DNA from: Streptomyces griseomycini
GTDB lineage: Bacteria > Actinomycetota > Actinomycetes > Streptomycetales > Streptomycetaceae
Assembly: GCF_014203535.1 (NCBI RefSeq)
Contig: NZ_JACHJI010000003.1
Coordinates: 227,707-291,706, forward strand
Reading direction: 5' to 3'
DNA: 64,000 nucleotides
The stretch's first letter is position 1; every line of letters starts with the position of its first letter. Shown piece after piece: positions 45,168 through 54,965 of the stretch. Made by a program: the position numbers and the translations under genes. The notes below the pieces were generated by a model. That model worked only from the letters and a program-made list of their open reading frames with translations, was not told the DNA's origin and did not search any database.

Positions 45168-46151
45168 ATGCATGCGATCACGATTCCCGAACCCGGTGGA
45201 CCCGAGGCGCTGGTGTGGGACGAGGTCCCCGATCCCGTGCCCGGTGAGGGCGAGGTCCTGGTCGAGGTGGTGGCCGGGGCCGTCAACCGGGCCGACATCC
45301 TCCAGCGACAGGGCTTCTACAACCCCCCGCCCGGCGCGTCCCCGTACCCCGGCCTGGAGTGCTCCGGGCGGATCACCGCGCTCGGCCCCGGTGTGGGCGG
45401 ATGGGCCGTCGGCGACGAGGTCTGCGCGCTGCTGGCGGGCGGCGGCTACGCCGAGAAGGTCGCCGTCCCGGCCGGGCAACTGCTGCCCGTCCCCGCGGGG
45501 CTCGGCCTCAAGGAGGCGGCGGCGCTCCCGGAGGTCGTCTGCACGGTCTGGTCGAACGTCTTCATGGTCGCCCACCTCCGTCCCGGCGAGACCCTCCTCG
45601 TGCACGGCGGCTCCAGCGGCATCGGCACCATGGCGATCCAGCTCGCCAAGGCCGTGGGTGCCAGGGTCGCCGTCACCGCGGGCACGAAGGAGAAGCTGGA
45701 GCGGTGCGCCGAACTGGGCGCCGACATCCTGATCAACTACCGCGAGCAGGACTTCGTCGCCGAGCTGGAGCGGGCCACCGACGGCGCCGGCGCGGACGTC
45801 ATCCTCGACAACATGGGGGCCAAGTACCTGGACCGCAACGTCCGGGCGCTCGCCGTCAACGGCCGGCTCGCGATCATCGGCATGCAGGGCGGTGTCAAGG
45901 GCGAGCTGAACATCGGCGCCCTCCTCCGCAAGCGCGCCGCCATCAGCGCGACCTCGCTGCGGGCCCGGCCGCTGGAGGAGAAGGCGGCGATCGTGGCGGC
46001 CGTACGGGAACACGTGTGGCCGCTCGTCGCCGACGGCCACGTCCGTCCGGTCGTCGACCACGAGGTGCCGATGCCGGACGCGGCCGCCGCCCACCGGGTC
46101 GTGGAGGACAGCGGCCACGTCGGGAAGGTGCTGCTGGTCACGCCGCGCTGA
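45168..46151 (+). CDS. NAD(P)H-quinone oxidoreductase (zinc-free MDR family)
   Basis: 327 residues, GroES-like N-terminal domain (NRADILQRQGFYNPPPGASPYPGLE) and Rossmann domain with LLVHGGSSGIGTMAIQLAKAVGARV. No catalytic zinc ligands. Typical of the PIG3-like quinone reductases. TACCGT (45155-45160) is 7 nt before ATG 45168, so the message is probably leaderless. Divergent from the DrrA gene. Confidence 0.92.
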   Translation: MHAITIPEPGGPEALVWDEVPDPVPGEGEVLVEVVAGAVNRADILQRQGFYNPPPGASPYPGLECSGRITALGPGVGGWAVGDEVCALLAGGGYAEKVAVPAGQLLPVPAGLGLKEAAALPEVVCTVWSNVFMVAHLRPGETLLVHGGSSGIGTMAIQLAKAVGARVAVTAGTKEKLERCAELGADILINYREQDFVAELERATDGAGADVILDNMGAKYLDRNVRALAVNGRLAIIGMQGGVKGELNIGALLRKRAAISATSLRARPLEEKAAIVAAVREHVWPLVADGHVRPVVDHEVPMPDAAAAHRVVEDSGHVGKVLLVTPR

Positions 46152-46184
46152 GCGGCGAGGGGCGGTGGGACGCCCCGTCGGGGG

Positions 46185-46973
46185 TCAGCCGTTCGGCTGC
46201 CACGGCGGGGTCTGCCCCCACGTCCAGCGCGGTACGTCGGCCGCGTCCACCGGGGGAGCGTCCTCGCCCGAGTACAGGACCGCCATGCGGGTGCCCCACT
46301 CGACGTAGGAGAGGAAGACGGCACGGAACTCGGGGTCGGTCGGGAGGCCGACCTCGTCCGCCGTGTCCTGGAGGAGGTCGACCCAGCGGCGGCGCTGCTC
46401 CTCGGTGATGCGGCGGCCCAGGTGCCGGGTGGCCATGTGCGGGTGGCCGCCGCGCTCGGCGGTGTAGGCCCGGGGACCGCCGAACACCTCGGCGAGCCAC
46501 ATCGCGACGTGCCGGGGGTGCTCGTCGTCCATGCCGGCGAAGACCGGTGCGAGGACCGGGTCCTTGCGGACGTGGCCGTAGAACACCTCGGTGAGGCGGT
46601 CGAGGGCGGCGTCGCCGCCCATCCACGCGTGGATCGTGGGCGTGCCGGGCGCGTCCGGGGCCCCGCCGGTGCCGACGACGTCGGTGGTGACGTAGTGCTG
46701 CATCTCCTCGATCGCGGTCACGTACGGCCGGATCGCGCTGAAGAACGCGGGGAAGTGCTCCCCCTTGCGGAAGCCCTGGAGGTGGTCCTCGACGGACGTC
46801 CAGCGGATCCGCAGGACGTACCGACCGGCCTCCTCCCGGCAGCGGGACAGTTCGTAGTCGATGCACTCCGGTGCCGCCGCCAGCGCCTCGGCGGCCTCGG
46901 CGTACGCCCTCTCGAAGGCCTCCTGGTCGTCCGGTGCGATCCGGTAACGGACGTACTCGACGGTCGCGGTCAT
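46185..46973 (-). CDS. ABM-domain and group II truncated haemoglobin fusion
   Basis: 262 residues. The N-terminal ~95 residues form an antibiotic-biosynthesis-monooxygenase (ABM) ferredoxin-like domain (VEYVRYRIAPDDQEAFERAY, YVLRIRWTSVEDHLQGFRKGEHF). The C-terminal ~150 residues are a trHbO-type globin: FYGHVRKDPVLAPVFAGMDDEHPRHV, proximal-His segment GGHPHMATRHLG, and RRRWVDLLQ with the G8 Trp. Suggests haem-based NO/O2 chemistry coupled to a small oxidase domain. ATG 46973; stop is 33 bp from the convergent quinone reductase gene. Confidence 0.9.
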   Translation of the reverse strand: MTATVEYVRYRIAPDDQEAFERAYAEAAEALAAAPECIDYELSRCREEAGRYVLRIRWTSVEDHLQGFRKGEHFPAFFSAIRPYVTAIEEMQHYVTTDVVGTGGAPDAPGTPTIHAWMGGDAALDRLTEVFYGHVRKDPVLAPVFAGMDDEHPRHVAMWLAEVFGGPRAYTAERGGHPHMATRHLGRRITEEQRRRWVDLLQDTADEVGLPTDPEFRAVFLSYVEWGTRMAVLYSGEDAPPVDAADVPRWTWGQTPPWQPNG

Positions 46974-47101
46974 GACGCGGTCCCCCCTGTCGTCAGGTCT
47001 ACGGAAGCAACCCTGCCCCGGTCCGTCGCCGCCTGTCAGGGCATCGGTGCAGAAGGCCGACGCTCCGCCGTGGTCCCGGGGCGTCCGCTTCCGTGCCCGG
47101 G

Positions 47102-47854
47102 TCAGGACAGGCCGCCGCCCTGGCGCATGCGCAGCGCGACGAAGGCGAGGCCCAGGCCGAGGCCGATGAGCACCAGTCCGCTGCCGAGCGGCAGGATCCG
47201 CAGGACGGGCTCGACGGGGCGCTCGGCGTGTGCGGCGGCGTTCGGCGCGGGTGCCTGGGACGGTGCGGAGGGCACCGGAGCCGCTTCCTGCGACATCGGC
47301 GCCCGGGGCACGGCGGCGTCGCCCCTCTCACGCGGTGCGTCGGGCCGGCCGCCGACCTCCGCCGGGTCCGGCCGCTCGACCCCGGCGTCGGAGTCGGGCC
47401 TCGGTTTCCTCGCCACGGCGTCCGGGCCCCCGTCGTCCTCCCCCCTCGGACGGAGCCTTCCGCGCTCCCTCGTGTCGCGCTGGTCCTCCTCGGCCTTCTC
47501 CCGCCGTCCGGGCCGCTCCCGCCCTTCACCGGCCCGGCTCCCGGCCCGGGACGGCTCGCCCGAGGGAGAGGGGGAGGCAGGGGAAGAGGAAGAAGGAGAG
47601 GGAGAGGAAGAGGGAGAGGAAGGAGAGGCGGAGGGAGAGGGAGAACGGGACGCGAGGCTGGTGCTCCGTCCGGCGCCGGCGCCCGGCGCCTCCTCGGCCG
47701 CGTGCGCCACGGAGGTCCCGAAGGGCGCCGCGGCGGAGCCGTACGGCACCGCCACCGCCCCCGCCCCCAGGGCGGCCCCCGCCCCGAGGGCGACCCCCAC
47801 CCGCAGGGCGACCCCCGCCCCCGCCGCCCCTCTTACGCGCAACCATGGAGTCAC
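47102..47854 (-). CDS. Secreted or membrane-anchored low-complexity protein
   Basis: 250 residues from GTG 47854, which has GGGAGG 8 bp upstream; longer frames lack support. An N-terminal Ala/Gly/Val-rich segment ending near SVAHAAEE looks like a signal peptide. Then come a Ser/Pro run (coded by a purine tract on the plus strand), a charged Arg/Glu/Asp region, an Ala/Pro stretch, and a C-terminal helix (ILPLGSGLVLIGLGLGLAFVALRMR) that would anchor it. No domain recognised; no LAxTG sorting motif seen. Function unknown. Confidence 0.7.
   Translation of the reverse strand: MTPWLRVRGAAGAGVALRVGVALGAGAALGAGAVAVPYGSAAAPFGTSVAHAAEEAPGAGAGRSTSLASRSPSPSASPSSPSSSPSPSSSSPASPSPSGEPSRAGSRAGEGRERPGRREKAEEDQRDTRERGRLRPRGEDDGGPDAVARKPRPDSDAGVERPDPAEVGGRPDAPRERGDAAVPRAPMSQEAAPVPSAPSQAPAPNAAAHAERPVEPVLRILPLGSGLVLIGLGLGLAFVALRMRQGGGLS
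47562..47645. repeat. 84-bp polypurine tract
   Basis: On the plus strand only two pyrimidines (47578 and 47629) interrupt 84 bases; 47579-47628 is a pure 50-base purine run of GGA/GAG units. It encodes the Ser/Pro segment of the secreted protein on the other strand. Can form triplex (H-DNA) and slip during replication. Confidence 0.8.
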
Positions 47855-48078
47855 GGCCGTGACCTCCCGCGCCGGCCGGTGCTCGTGCACGGCGCCGGCT
47901 AGATGGGCCGGATGGACGCCAACAGCCTGGCATCCATGGATGAACCCGGCATTCCGGGTACGCCCGTCGGGGCGACCCCGCACGGCCGGGCGGCGCATCC
48001 GTCCGTTCCGGCACGGTGGATCAAGCCTCTTCGGGGGCACCACCCTGGGGAGATGGCGGCGTGCGAGAGAATGGCGGC

Positions 48079-48618
48079 ATGGAGATGCCGAGGAACGAAC
48101 GGTCGCCGGAGAACCCGCAGATCCTGGTTGTCGGCCAGGACGGCATGGCGCTCAGCGGCGGCACCGCAGACGAGGACTCCCGCGAGACCCCGGTGACGGA
48201 GCAGGTGGAGCAGCCCGCGAAGGTCATGCGGATCGGCAGCATGATCAAGCAGCTGCTGGAGGAGGTGCGCGCCGCTCCTCTGGACGAGGCCAGCCGGGCC
48301 CGGCTCAAGGAGATCCACGCCAGCTCGGTGAAGGAGCTGGAGGACGGTCTGGCCCCCGAGCTGGTCGAGGAACTGGAGCGCCTCTCCCTGCCCTTCACGG
48401 ACGAGGCGACCCCGAGCGACGCCGAACTGCGGATCGCGCAGGCCCAGCTGGTGGGCTGGCTGGAGGGCCTGTTCCACGGCATCCAGACCACGCTCTTCGC
48501 CCAGCAGATGGCCGCCCGCGCCCAGCTGGAACAGATGCGCCGCGCCCTCCCGCCCGGCGTCGGCGACGGCCACGAGGACTCCCACCCGGGCGCCCGCTCG
48601 GGCGGCCCGTACCTGTGA
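48079..48618 (+). CDS. bpa: Bacterial proteasome activator Bpa (PafE, DUF2587)
   Basis: 179 residues, helical. Homologues form ATP-independent dodecameric rings that open the 20S proteasome. The DUF2587 core is MRIGSMIKQLLEEVRAAPLDEASRARLKEIHASSVKELEDGL through LVGWLEGLFHGIQTTLFAQQMAARAQLEQM. The C-terminus GGPYL carries the penultimate-Tyr gate-opening signal (GQYL in M. tuberculosis). ATG 48079 lies 6 nt after GAGAAT and has no good ribosome site. The proteasome genes themselves are not in this window. A terminator follows. Confidence 0.92.
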   Translation: MEMPRNERSPENPQILVVGQDGMALSGGTADEDSRETPVTEQVEQPAKVMRIGSMIKQLLEEVRAAPLDEASRARLKEIHASSVKELEDGLAPELVEELERLSLPFTDEATPSDAELRIAQAQLVGWLEGLFHGIQTTLFAQQMAARAQLEQMRRALPPGVGDGHEDSHPGARSGGPYL

Positions 48619-48635
48619 TCCGTTCCTGACAGCGG

Positions 48636-48668
48636 GAAGGGGCCCGGCATCGGATGCCGGGCCCCTTC
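48636..48668. terminator. Bidirectional terminator between bpa and the kinase gene
   Basis: Long near-perfect stem, arms GAAGGGGCCCGGCA and TGCCGGGCCCCTTC with a 5-nt loop, in the gap between convergent genes. Confidence 0.85.
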
Positions 48669-48691
48669 GTCACGCCGCGTGCGGCCCGGGG

Positions 48692-50344
48692 TCAGGACGG
48701 GGGGTTCCCCGTCGAGACCTTGAGGGTGATCTCGGGCATGTTCTCGGGATCGACGTCGGTGCCCGCCGGCGGGAACTGCTCCCTGACGGAGCCCTCGCCG
48801 TAGGTGTTCTCGTCGACCTTGACGATCTTGAAGTCTCCCCAGCCGGCGGCCTGGAAGCACTCCTTCACCGACTGGATGTACTTGAACTTGAAGTCCGGGA
48901 GCTGGACCTTGTCGGGGTCGTTGGTCGACTCCAACGGCTCCTCGCACTTCTCCTTGTCGATCGTCTTCGACGTGTCCGGCCCGCGGTAGCCCGCCGCCTT
49001 GCTCGCCGACGCCGAGGCGCCGCCTCCGCCCTGGTTCTCCTCGCCACCGCCGCCGTTCAGCGTCAGCGCCGCGACCAGACCGCCGACGGCGACGAGGGAG
49101 ACGACGACCGAGCCGATGATCACCGGCTTGTTGCTCCGGCGGCCGCCGGAGCCGCCCGAGACCGTGGTCCGGGGCGAGATGGTGTACGGCGGCGGGGTCG
49201 ACGGACCCGGCTGCTGCGGGGCGTACGCCGACGGGCCGGGGGCCTGGTAGCCGCCCTGCTGCGGGTAGCCGTACGAGGGGGACGGCGTGGACGGCGCCGG
49301 GGTGCCGTACGGGTTCTGGTGCGGTGCCGGGGCCGGCTGGTACGGCGTCTGGACGTTGCCCGTGGGTGCCGGGGTCGCCTGGTCGACCGGCGGGAACACC
49401 GCGGAGCCGACGCCCGCGCCGCTCTGGGCCTGGGTGCCCGGGACGATGTTCGGCGGGGCCGCCCGGAAGGACTGCGCCACCCGCAGGCACTCGCCGCGCA
49501 TGGCCTCCGCGCTGGGGAAACGCTCGTTCGGGTTCTTCTTCAGCGCACGGGCGATCAGCGCGTCCACGGCCGGCGGCAGCGAGCGGTTGATCGTGGACGC
49601 GGTCGGCGGCTCCTCCTGCACGTGCGCGTACGCGATGGCCAGCGGCGAGTCCGCGTCGAACGGCAGCCGCCCGGTGACCAGCTGGAACAGCATGATGCCG
49701 ACCGAGTACAGGTCGGAGCGCGCGTCGACGCCCCGGCCGAGCGCCTGCTCCGGCGAGAGGTACTGCGGGGTGCCGACGACCATGCCGGTCTGTGTCATCG
49801 ACGTCACACCGGACTGCATGGCGCGGGCGATGCCGAAGTCCATCACCTTGACCACGCCGCGCTTGGTCATCATCACGTTGCCCGGCTTGATGTCCCGGTG
49901 GACCAGCCCCATCTCGTGGCTGATCTCCAGCGCCGCCAGCACGTCCGCGGTGATCTTCAGCGCCTTGTCGGCGGGCATCGCGCCGTACTGCCGCACGTCC
50001 TCGTCGAGCACCGAGCCCAGCGGACGGCCCTCGACGTACTCCATGACGATGTACGGCGTCGTCATGCCGTCCACGTCGTCCTCGCCGGTGTCGAAGACCG
50101 ACACGATGTTGGTGTGCGTGAGTTTCGCCACGGACTGGGCCTCGCGGCGGAAGCGCTCGCGGAAGGCCTGTTCCCGGCCGAGTTCCGTGTGCAACGTCTT
50201 GATGGCGACCTGGCGGTCGAGCACGCTGTCGTAGGCCAGGTGCACCGAGGCCATGCCGCCCTGGCCGAGCAGGTCCCGCAGTTGGTACCGTCCGCCGGCG
50301 AGTGCCCGCCCCGCGCCCCGGCCCTGTGCGCCGTCCTGGCTCAT
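48692..50344 (-). CDS. Membrane Ser/Thr protein kinase with a single PASTA-like domain
   Basis: 550 residues. Kinase domain (about 20-280) with GQGGMASV, K49, HRDIKPGN (149-156), DFG (169-171) and SMTQTGMVVGTPQYLSPEQ activation loop. A long Pro/Gln/Tyr/Gly linker precedes the membrane helix (about 425-450), and one C-terminal PASTA-like unit with VQLPDFKFKYIQSVKECFQAAGWGDFKI and two cysteines. ATG 50344 is favoured over an upstream frame to 50407. Divergent from a second kinase; client proteins unknown. Confidence 0.92.
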   Translation of the reverse strand: MSQDGAQGRGAGRALAGGRYQLRDLLGQGGMASVHLAYDSVLDRQVAIKTLHTELGREQAFRERFRREAQSVAKLTHTNIVSVFDTGEDDVDGMTTPYIVMEYVEGRPLGSVLDEDVRQYGAMPADKALKITADVLAALEISHEMGLVHRDIKPGNVMMTKRGVVKVMDFGIARAMQSGVTSMTQTGMVVGTPQYLSPEQALGRGVDARSDLYSVGIMLFQLVTGRLPFDADSPLAIAYAHVQEEPPTASTINRSLPPAVDALIARALKKNPNERFPSAEAMRGECLRVAQSFRAAPPNIVPGTQAQSGAGVGSAVFPPVDQATPAPTGNVQTPYQPAPAPHQNPYGTPAPSTPSPSYGYPQQGGYQAPGPSAYAPQQPGPSTPPPYTISPRTTVSGGSGGRRSNKPVIIGSVVVSLVAVGGLVAALTLNGGGGEENQGGGGASASASKAAGYRGPDTSKTIDKEKCEEPLESTNDPDKVQLPDFKFKYIQSVKECFQAAGWGDFKIVKVDENTYGEGSVREQFPPAGTDVDPENMPEITLKVSTGNPPS

Positions 50345-50690
50345 GTTCCGCGTCCCCCGTAGCCTTTCCGGCGCCGTCGTCGGTGACCGATCCGTCGTGG
50401 ATCCCACGTGCTATTCCCGGCCAAGTCTGCCCCAGGCCACTGACACGTCAAGCTCGGTGCCCGTTCCGTGACCGTACGCGAAAGAAGCGTCGCGGAAGCG
50501 TTACAGGGGCCGTGCGACCGGCACGCAGGATTTGCACGACAGTACGGAGTGCGGGTTGGATGACCGGTCCGTCTCGTGCCGGTCCTGGCGACCCGTCCCG
50601 GACCGGAGGCTTGCGCGGAGGCTGTAGCGTGGCCGACGGAGACCGTAACAACACCGCGCGCACCGCGGGCAGAAACGACGGCGAGGACTG
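50345..50690. other. Divergent promoter region of two kinase genes
   Basis: 346 bp with no gene supported. Contains an inverted repeat CGTGG-ATC-CCACG at 50396-50408 and an AT-richer stretch around 50400-50560 where both promoters are expected. ORFs reading through are N-terminal extensions without homology. No DnaA or PaaR-like site seen. Confidence 0.4.
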
Positions 50691-52292
<1,602 letters not shown>

Positions 52293-52293
52293 C

Positions 52294-52311
52294 CCGTCCG
52301 TCACCGGACGG
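52294..52311. terminator. Short hairpin between convergent kinase and phosphotransferase genes
   Basis: CCGTCCG-TCAC-CGGACGG, 7-bp perfect stem in a 24-bp gap. Weak on its own; no T-run. Confidence 0.45.
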
Positions 52312-52316
52312 TCCCG

Positions 52317-53348
52317 TCACCCCGTGAACGCCCCGCACACCGCGTCGTACTCCCGGGTCCACCACACCGCCAGTGCCGCGGTGGCCGGGAACTGGGGGTC
52401 CGCGCGGGTGTCGCCGCGTTCGTAGTGCCAGCGGAGCATCCAGAAGTCGTTGAGGCGCTCCCACCACACCCGGTGCACCGCCGCCGCCAGCTGGGCGGGC
52501 GTCGCCCCCGAGGCGCGCCGGTACGCGCGCGCGTAGGACCGCACCCTCCGCAGGTCGAGCGTGCCGGCCGGCCGGACGAAGAAGATCGCCGCGGCGCGCA
52601 CGGCCTCCTCCGCGCGGGGCCGCACGCCCAGCCGGTCCCAGTCGACGATCGCGACGGGCGCGTTCCCCCGGTAGAGGACGTTGAACGGGTGGAAGTCCCC
52701 GTGCACCCACCCCACCGCGCCCCCGCGCGGAGGACGCCGGCCGGCGTGCCGTTCCAGGAGGGTGCGGCGCTCGAGCAGGCGGTGCCGGGCGAGGGCGTCG
52801 AAGGAGTCGGCGGGCCGGTGCCGGCGCACGCGCGTGAGCAGGCCGTCGATGAGGGCGAAGGTGTCCGCCGGGTCGGCGCTCTCCGCGGGGGCCGGACCGA
52901 CGCGCCCGTGCGGCGGCATCACGCGCTCCAGACCGGCGTGCACCGCCCCCAGCAGCGACCCCAGCCGCCCGCACTGGCCCGGCGTGAGCTGCCCGCCGTG
53001 CCGGTGCCGGCCGTCGATCCACGGGTGCAGGGCGTACGCGTGGCCGCCGACGACCGCGACGGTGCGCCCGTCCCGGCCGGGGAGCGGCGGGGCCACCGGA
53101 ACCCCGAGGGCGGCCAGGCGCCGGGTGGCCCGGTGCTGGCGGACGATGGCGGCCGGGTCGGCGGTCTCGGGGTCGAAGTGGTGCTTGAGGAAGAACCGCC
53201 CGCGCGTGGTGCACAGCCGGTAGCCGCGGTTGAGCAGGCCCTCGTCGACCGGTTCGCAGGTGAGGGGCGAGCCGGCGGCGTACCGGCGCAGCAGGGCGCC
53301 CAGTGGGGGCGCGTTCGGTACGGGGAGTGGTACACGGAGGCGCGACAC
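52317..53348 (-). CDS. APH-fold phosphotransferase (homoserine kinase type II-like)
   Basis: 343 residues. Aminoglycoside-phosphotransferase-like fold: VDEGLLNRGYRLCTTRGRFFLKHHF (glycine-poor nucleotide loop and Lys), YALHPWIDGRH, catalytic loop WVHGDFHPFNVLYRG and metal-site VAIVDWDRLGVRPR. Substrate unknown; CotS/RdoA/HSK2-like kinases share this pattern. GTG 53348 is 7 nt after TAGCAT (minus strand, 53361-53356), consistent with a leaderless mRNA; an upstream frame to 53528 is unsupported. No transport or biosynthetic partners nearby. Confidence 0.85.
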   Translation of the reverse strand: MSRLRVPLPVPNAPPLGALLRRYAAGSPLTCEPVDEGLLNRGYRLCTTRGRFFLKHHFDPETADPAAIVRQHRATRRLAALGVPVAPPLPGRDGRTVAVVGGHAYALHPWIDGRHRHGGQLTPGQCGRLGSLLGAVHAGLERVMPPHGRVGPAPAESADPADTFALIDGLLTRVRRHRPADSFDALARHRLLERRTLLERHAGRRPPRGGAVGWVHGDFHPFNVLYRGNAPVAIVDWDRLGVRPRAEEAVRAAAIFFVRPAGTLDLRRVRSYARAYRRASGATPAQLAAAVHRVWWERLNDFWMLRWHYERGDTRADPQFPATAALAVWWTREYDAVCGAFTG

Positions 53349-53758
53349 GCGGCAGATGCTAGGGCAACCCCGCGCGCCCCTGAGCTGCGTCTTGTCGCAG
53401 ACGGTCACTTCCGGTCGCTTAGGGTGCTCGAATCGACGCCGGGCGTGGGACTCAGCCCTTCCCGTGTCCGGGGTGGCCGGGATAACGTGCCGTTGCTCCG
53501 GCCTCCTGCAAGGCTGTGACCAGCGCACCTTCCAGATCTTGCGGATTTACTTGGAAATCCAAGCAAAAACGCAGGTCAGATGGGGTTTCACAGATATGTG
53601 GAGCACTGGGTAACGTGCTTGTTGCAGGGCGCTCGCCGGGGCACCTGTCACGCCTGTTCCCGGCCGAGTGGCACCCACCCCGTGTCCGGTGGCCGAGAAA
53701 AGGTGAGCCGCACTGGCCTACCGGCAACCCCGGGGGTCGGACCGACGGAGGAGCACAC
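53349..53758. other. Divergent control region, phosphotransferase / bkd operon 2
   Basis: 410 bp, no gene supported. A leaderless-type promoter for the phosphotransferase lies at its left end. A clearly AT-rich island runs from about 53529 to 53620 and holds the inverted repeat 53550-53563; a TAGGGT element is at 53420-53425. The bkdA2 ribosome site GGAGGAG is at 53747-53753. Confidence 0.5.
53550..53563. promoter_or_regulatory. Candidate operator upstream of bkd operon 2
   Basis: CTTGGA-AA-TCCAAG, 6-bp arms, AT-rich in a GC-rich context. About 200 bp before bkdA2. AT-rich short palindromes are typical Lrp/AsnC sites, so the BkdR-like protein encoded at 35.8 kb is a candidate binder. Inference only. 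Confidence 0.4.
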
Positions 53759-54964
53759 GTGACCGTGGAGAGCACTGCCGCGCGCACACCGCGACGCAGC
53801 GCCGGAACCAAGGCCGGCACCACCGGCACCAAACGCACCACCAGCACCACCAAGAAGGCCACCGGCGCCCGGAAGACCACCGAGCCCGCCCTCGTCCAGC
53901 TGCTGACCCCCGAGGGCAAGCGCGTCAAGAACGCCGAGTTCGACCAGTACGTCGCCGGCATCACGGCCGAGGAGCTGCGCGGTCTGTACCGCGACATGGT
54001 GCTCACCCGCCGCTTCGACGCCGAGGCCACCTCCCTGCAGCGCCAGGGCGAGCTGGGCCTGTGGGCCTCGCTGCTCGGCCAGGAGGCGGCCCAGATCGGC
54101 TCCGGCCGGGCCCTGCGTGACGACGACTACGTCTTCCCCACCTACCGCGAGCACGGCGTCGCCTGGTGCCGCGGGGTGGACCCGACCAACCTGCTCGGCA
54201 TGTTCCGCGGCGTCAACAACGGCGGCTGGGACCCGAACGGCAACAACTTCCACCTCTACACGATCGTCATCGGCTCCCAGACCCTGCACGCCACGGGGTA
54301 CGCGATGGGCGTCGCCAAGGACGGCGCGGACAGCGCGGTGATCGCCTACTTCGGCGACGGCGCCTCCAGCCAGGGCGACGTGGCCGAGGCCTTCACCTTC
54401 TCCGCGGTCTACAACGCCCCCGTGGTGTTCTTCTGCCAGAACAACCAGTGGGCGATCTCCGAGCCCACCGAGAAGCAGTCCCGCGTGCCGCTGTACCAGC
54501 GCGCGCAGGGCTTCGGCTTCCCCGGCGTCCGGGTGGACGGCAACGACGTCCTGGCGAACCTGGCCGTCACCAAGTGGGCCCTGGAGCGGGCCCGCGCCGG
54601 TGAGGGCCCGACACTGGTCGAGGCGTTCACCTACCGCATGGGCGCCCACACCACCTCCGACGACCCGACCCGGTACCGGGGCGACGAGGAGCGGCTGGCC
54701 TGGGAGGCCAAGGACCCGATCCTGCGCCTTCGCCGCTACCTCGAGGCCGCGGACCACGCGGACGAGGGGTTCTTCGCGGAACTGGAGACCGAGTCCGAGG
54801 CGTTGGGCAGGCGAGTGCGCGAAGCGGTCCGTGCCATGCCGGACCCGGACCACTTCGCCATCTTCGAGAACGTGTACGCGGACGGACACGCGCTCGTGGA
54901 CGAGGAGCGGACGCAGTTCGCCGCCTACCAGGCGTCGTTCGCGGACGCGGACGGGGGTAAGTGA
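53759..54964 (+). CDS. Branched-chain 2-keto acid dehydrogenase E1 alpha subunit (operon 2)
   Basis: 401 residues, related to the operon 1 subunit but with an N-terminal Thr/Lys-rich leader of about 45 residues (TKRTTSTTKKATGARKT). ThDP motif VIAYFGDGASSQGDVAEAFTFSAVYNAPVVFFCQNNQWAIS; loop YRMGAHTTSDDPTRYR; WASLLGQEAAQIGSG. Substrate may be branched-chain keto acids or pyruvate; the pairing with a BCKDH-like E2 favours the former. GTG 53759 behind GGAGGAG. Confidence 0.92.
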   Translation: MTVESTAARTPRRSAGTKAGTTGTKRTTSTTKKATGARKTTEPALVQLLTPEGKRVKNAEFDQYVAGITAEELRGLYRDMVLTRRFDAEATSLQRQGELGLWASLLGQEAAQIGSGRALRDDDYVFPTYREHGVAWCRGVDPTNLLGMFRGVNNGGWDPNGNNFHLYTIVIGSQTLHATGYAMGVAKDGADSAVIAYFGDGASSQGDVAEAFTFSAVYNAPVVFFCQNNQWAISEPTEKQSRVPLYQRAQGFGFPGVRVDGNDVLANLAVTKWALERARAGEGPTLVEAFTYRMGAHTTSDDPTRYRGDEERLAWEAKDPILRLRRYLEAADHADEGFFAELETESEALGRRVREAVRAMPDPDHFAIFENVYADGHALVDEERTQFAAYQASFADADGGK

Positions 54965-54965
54965 C

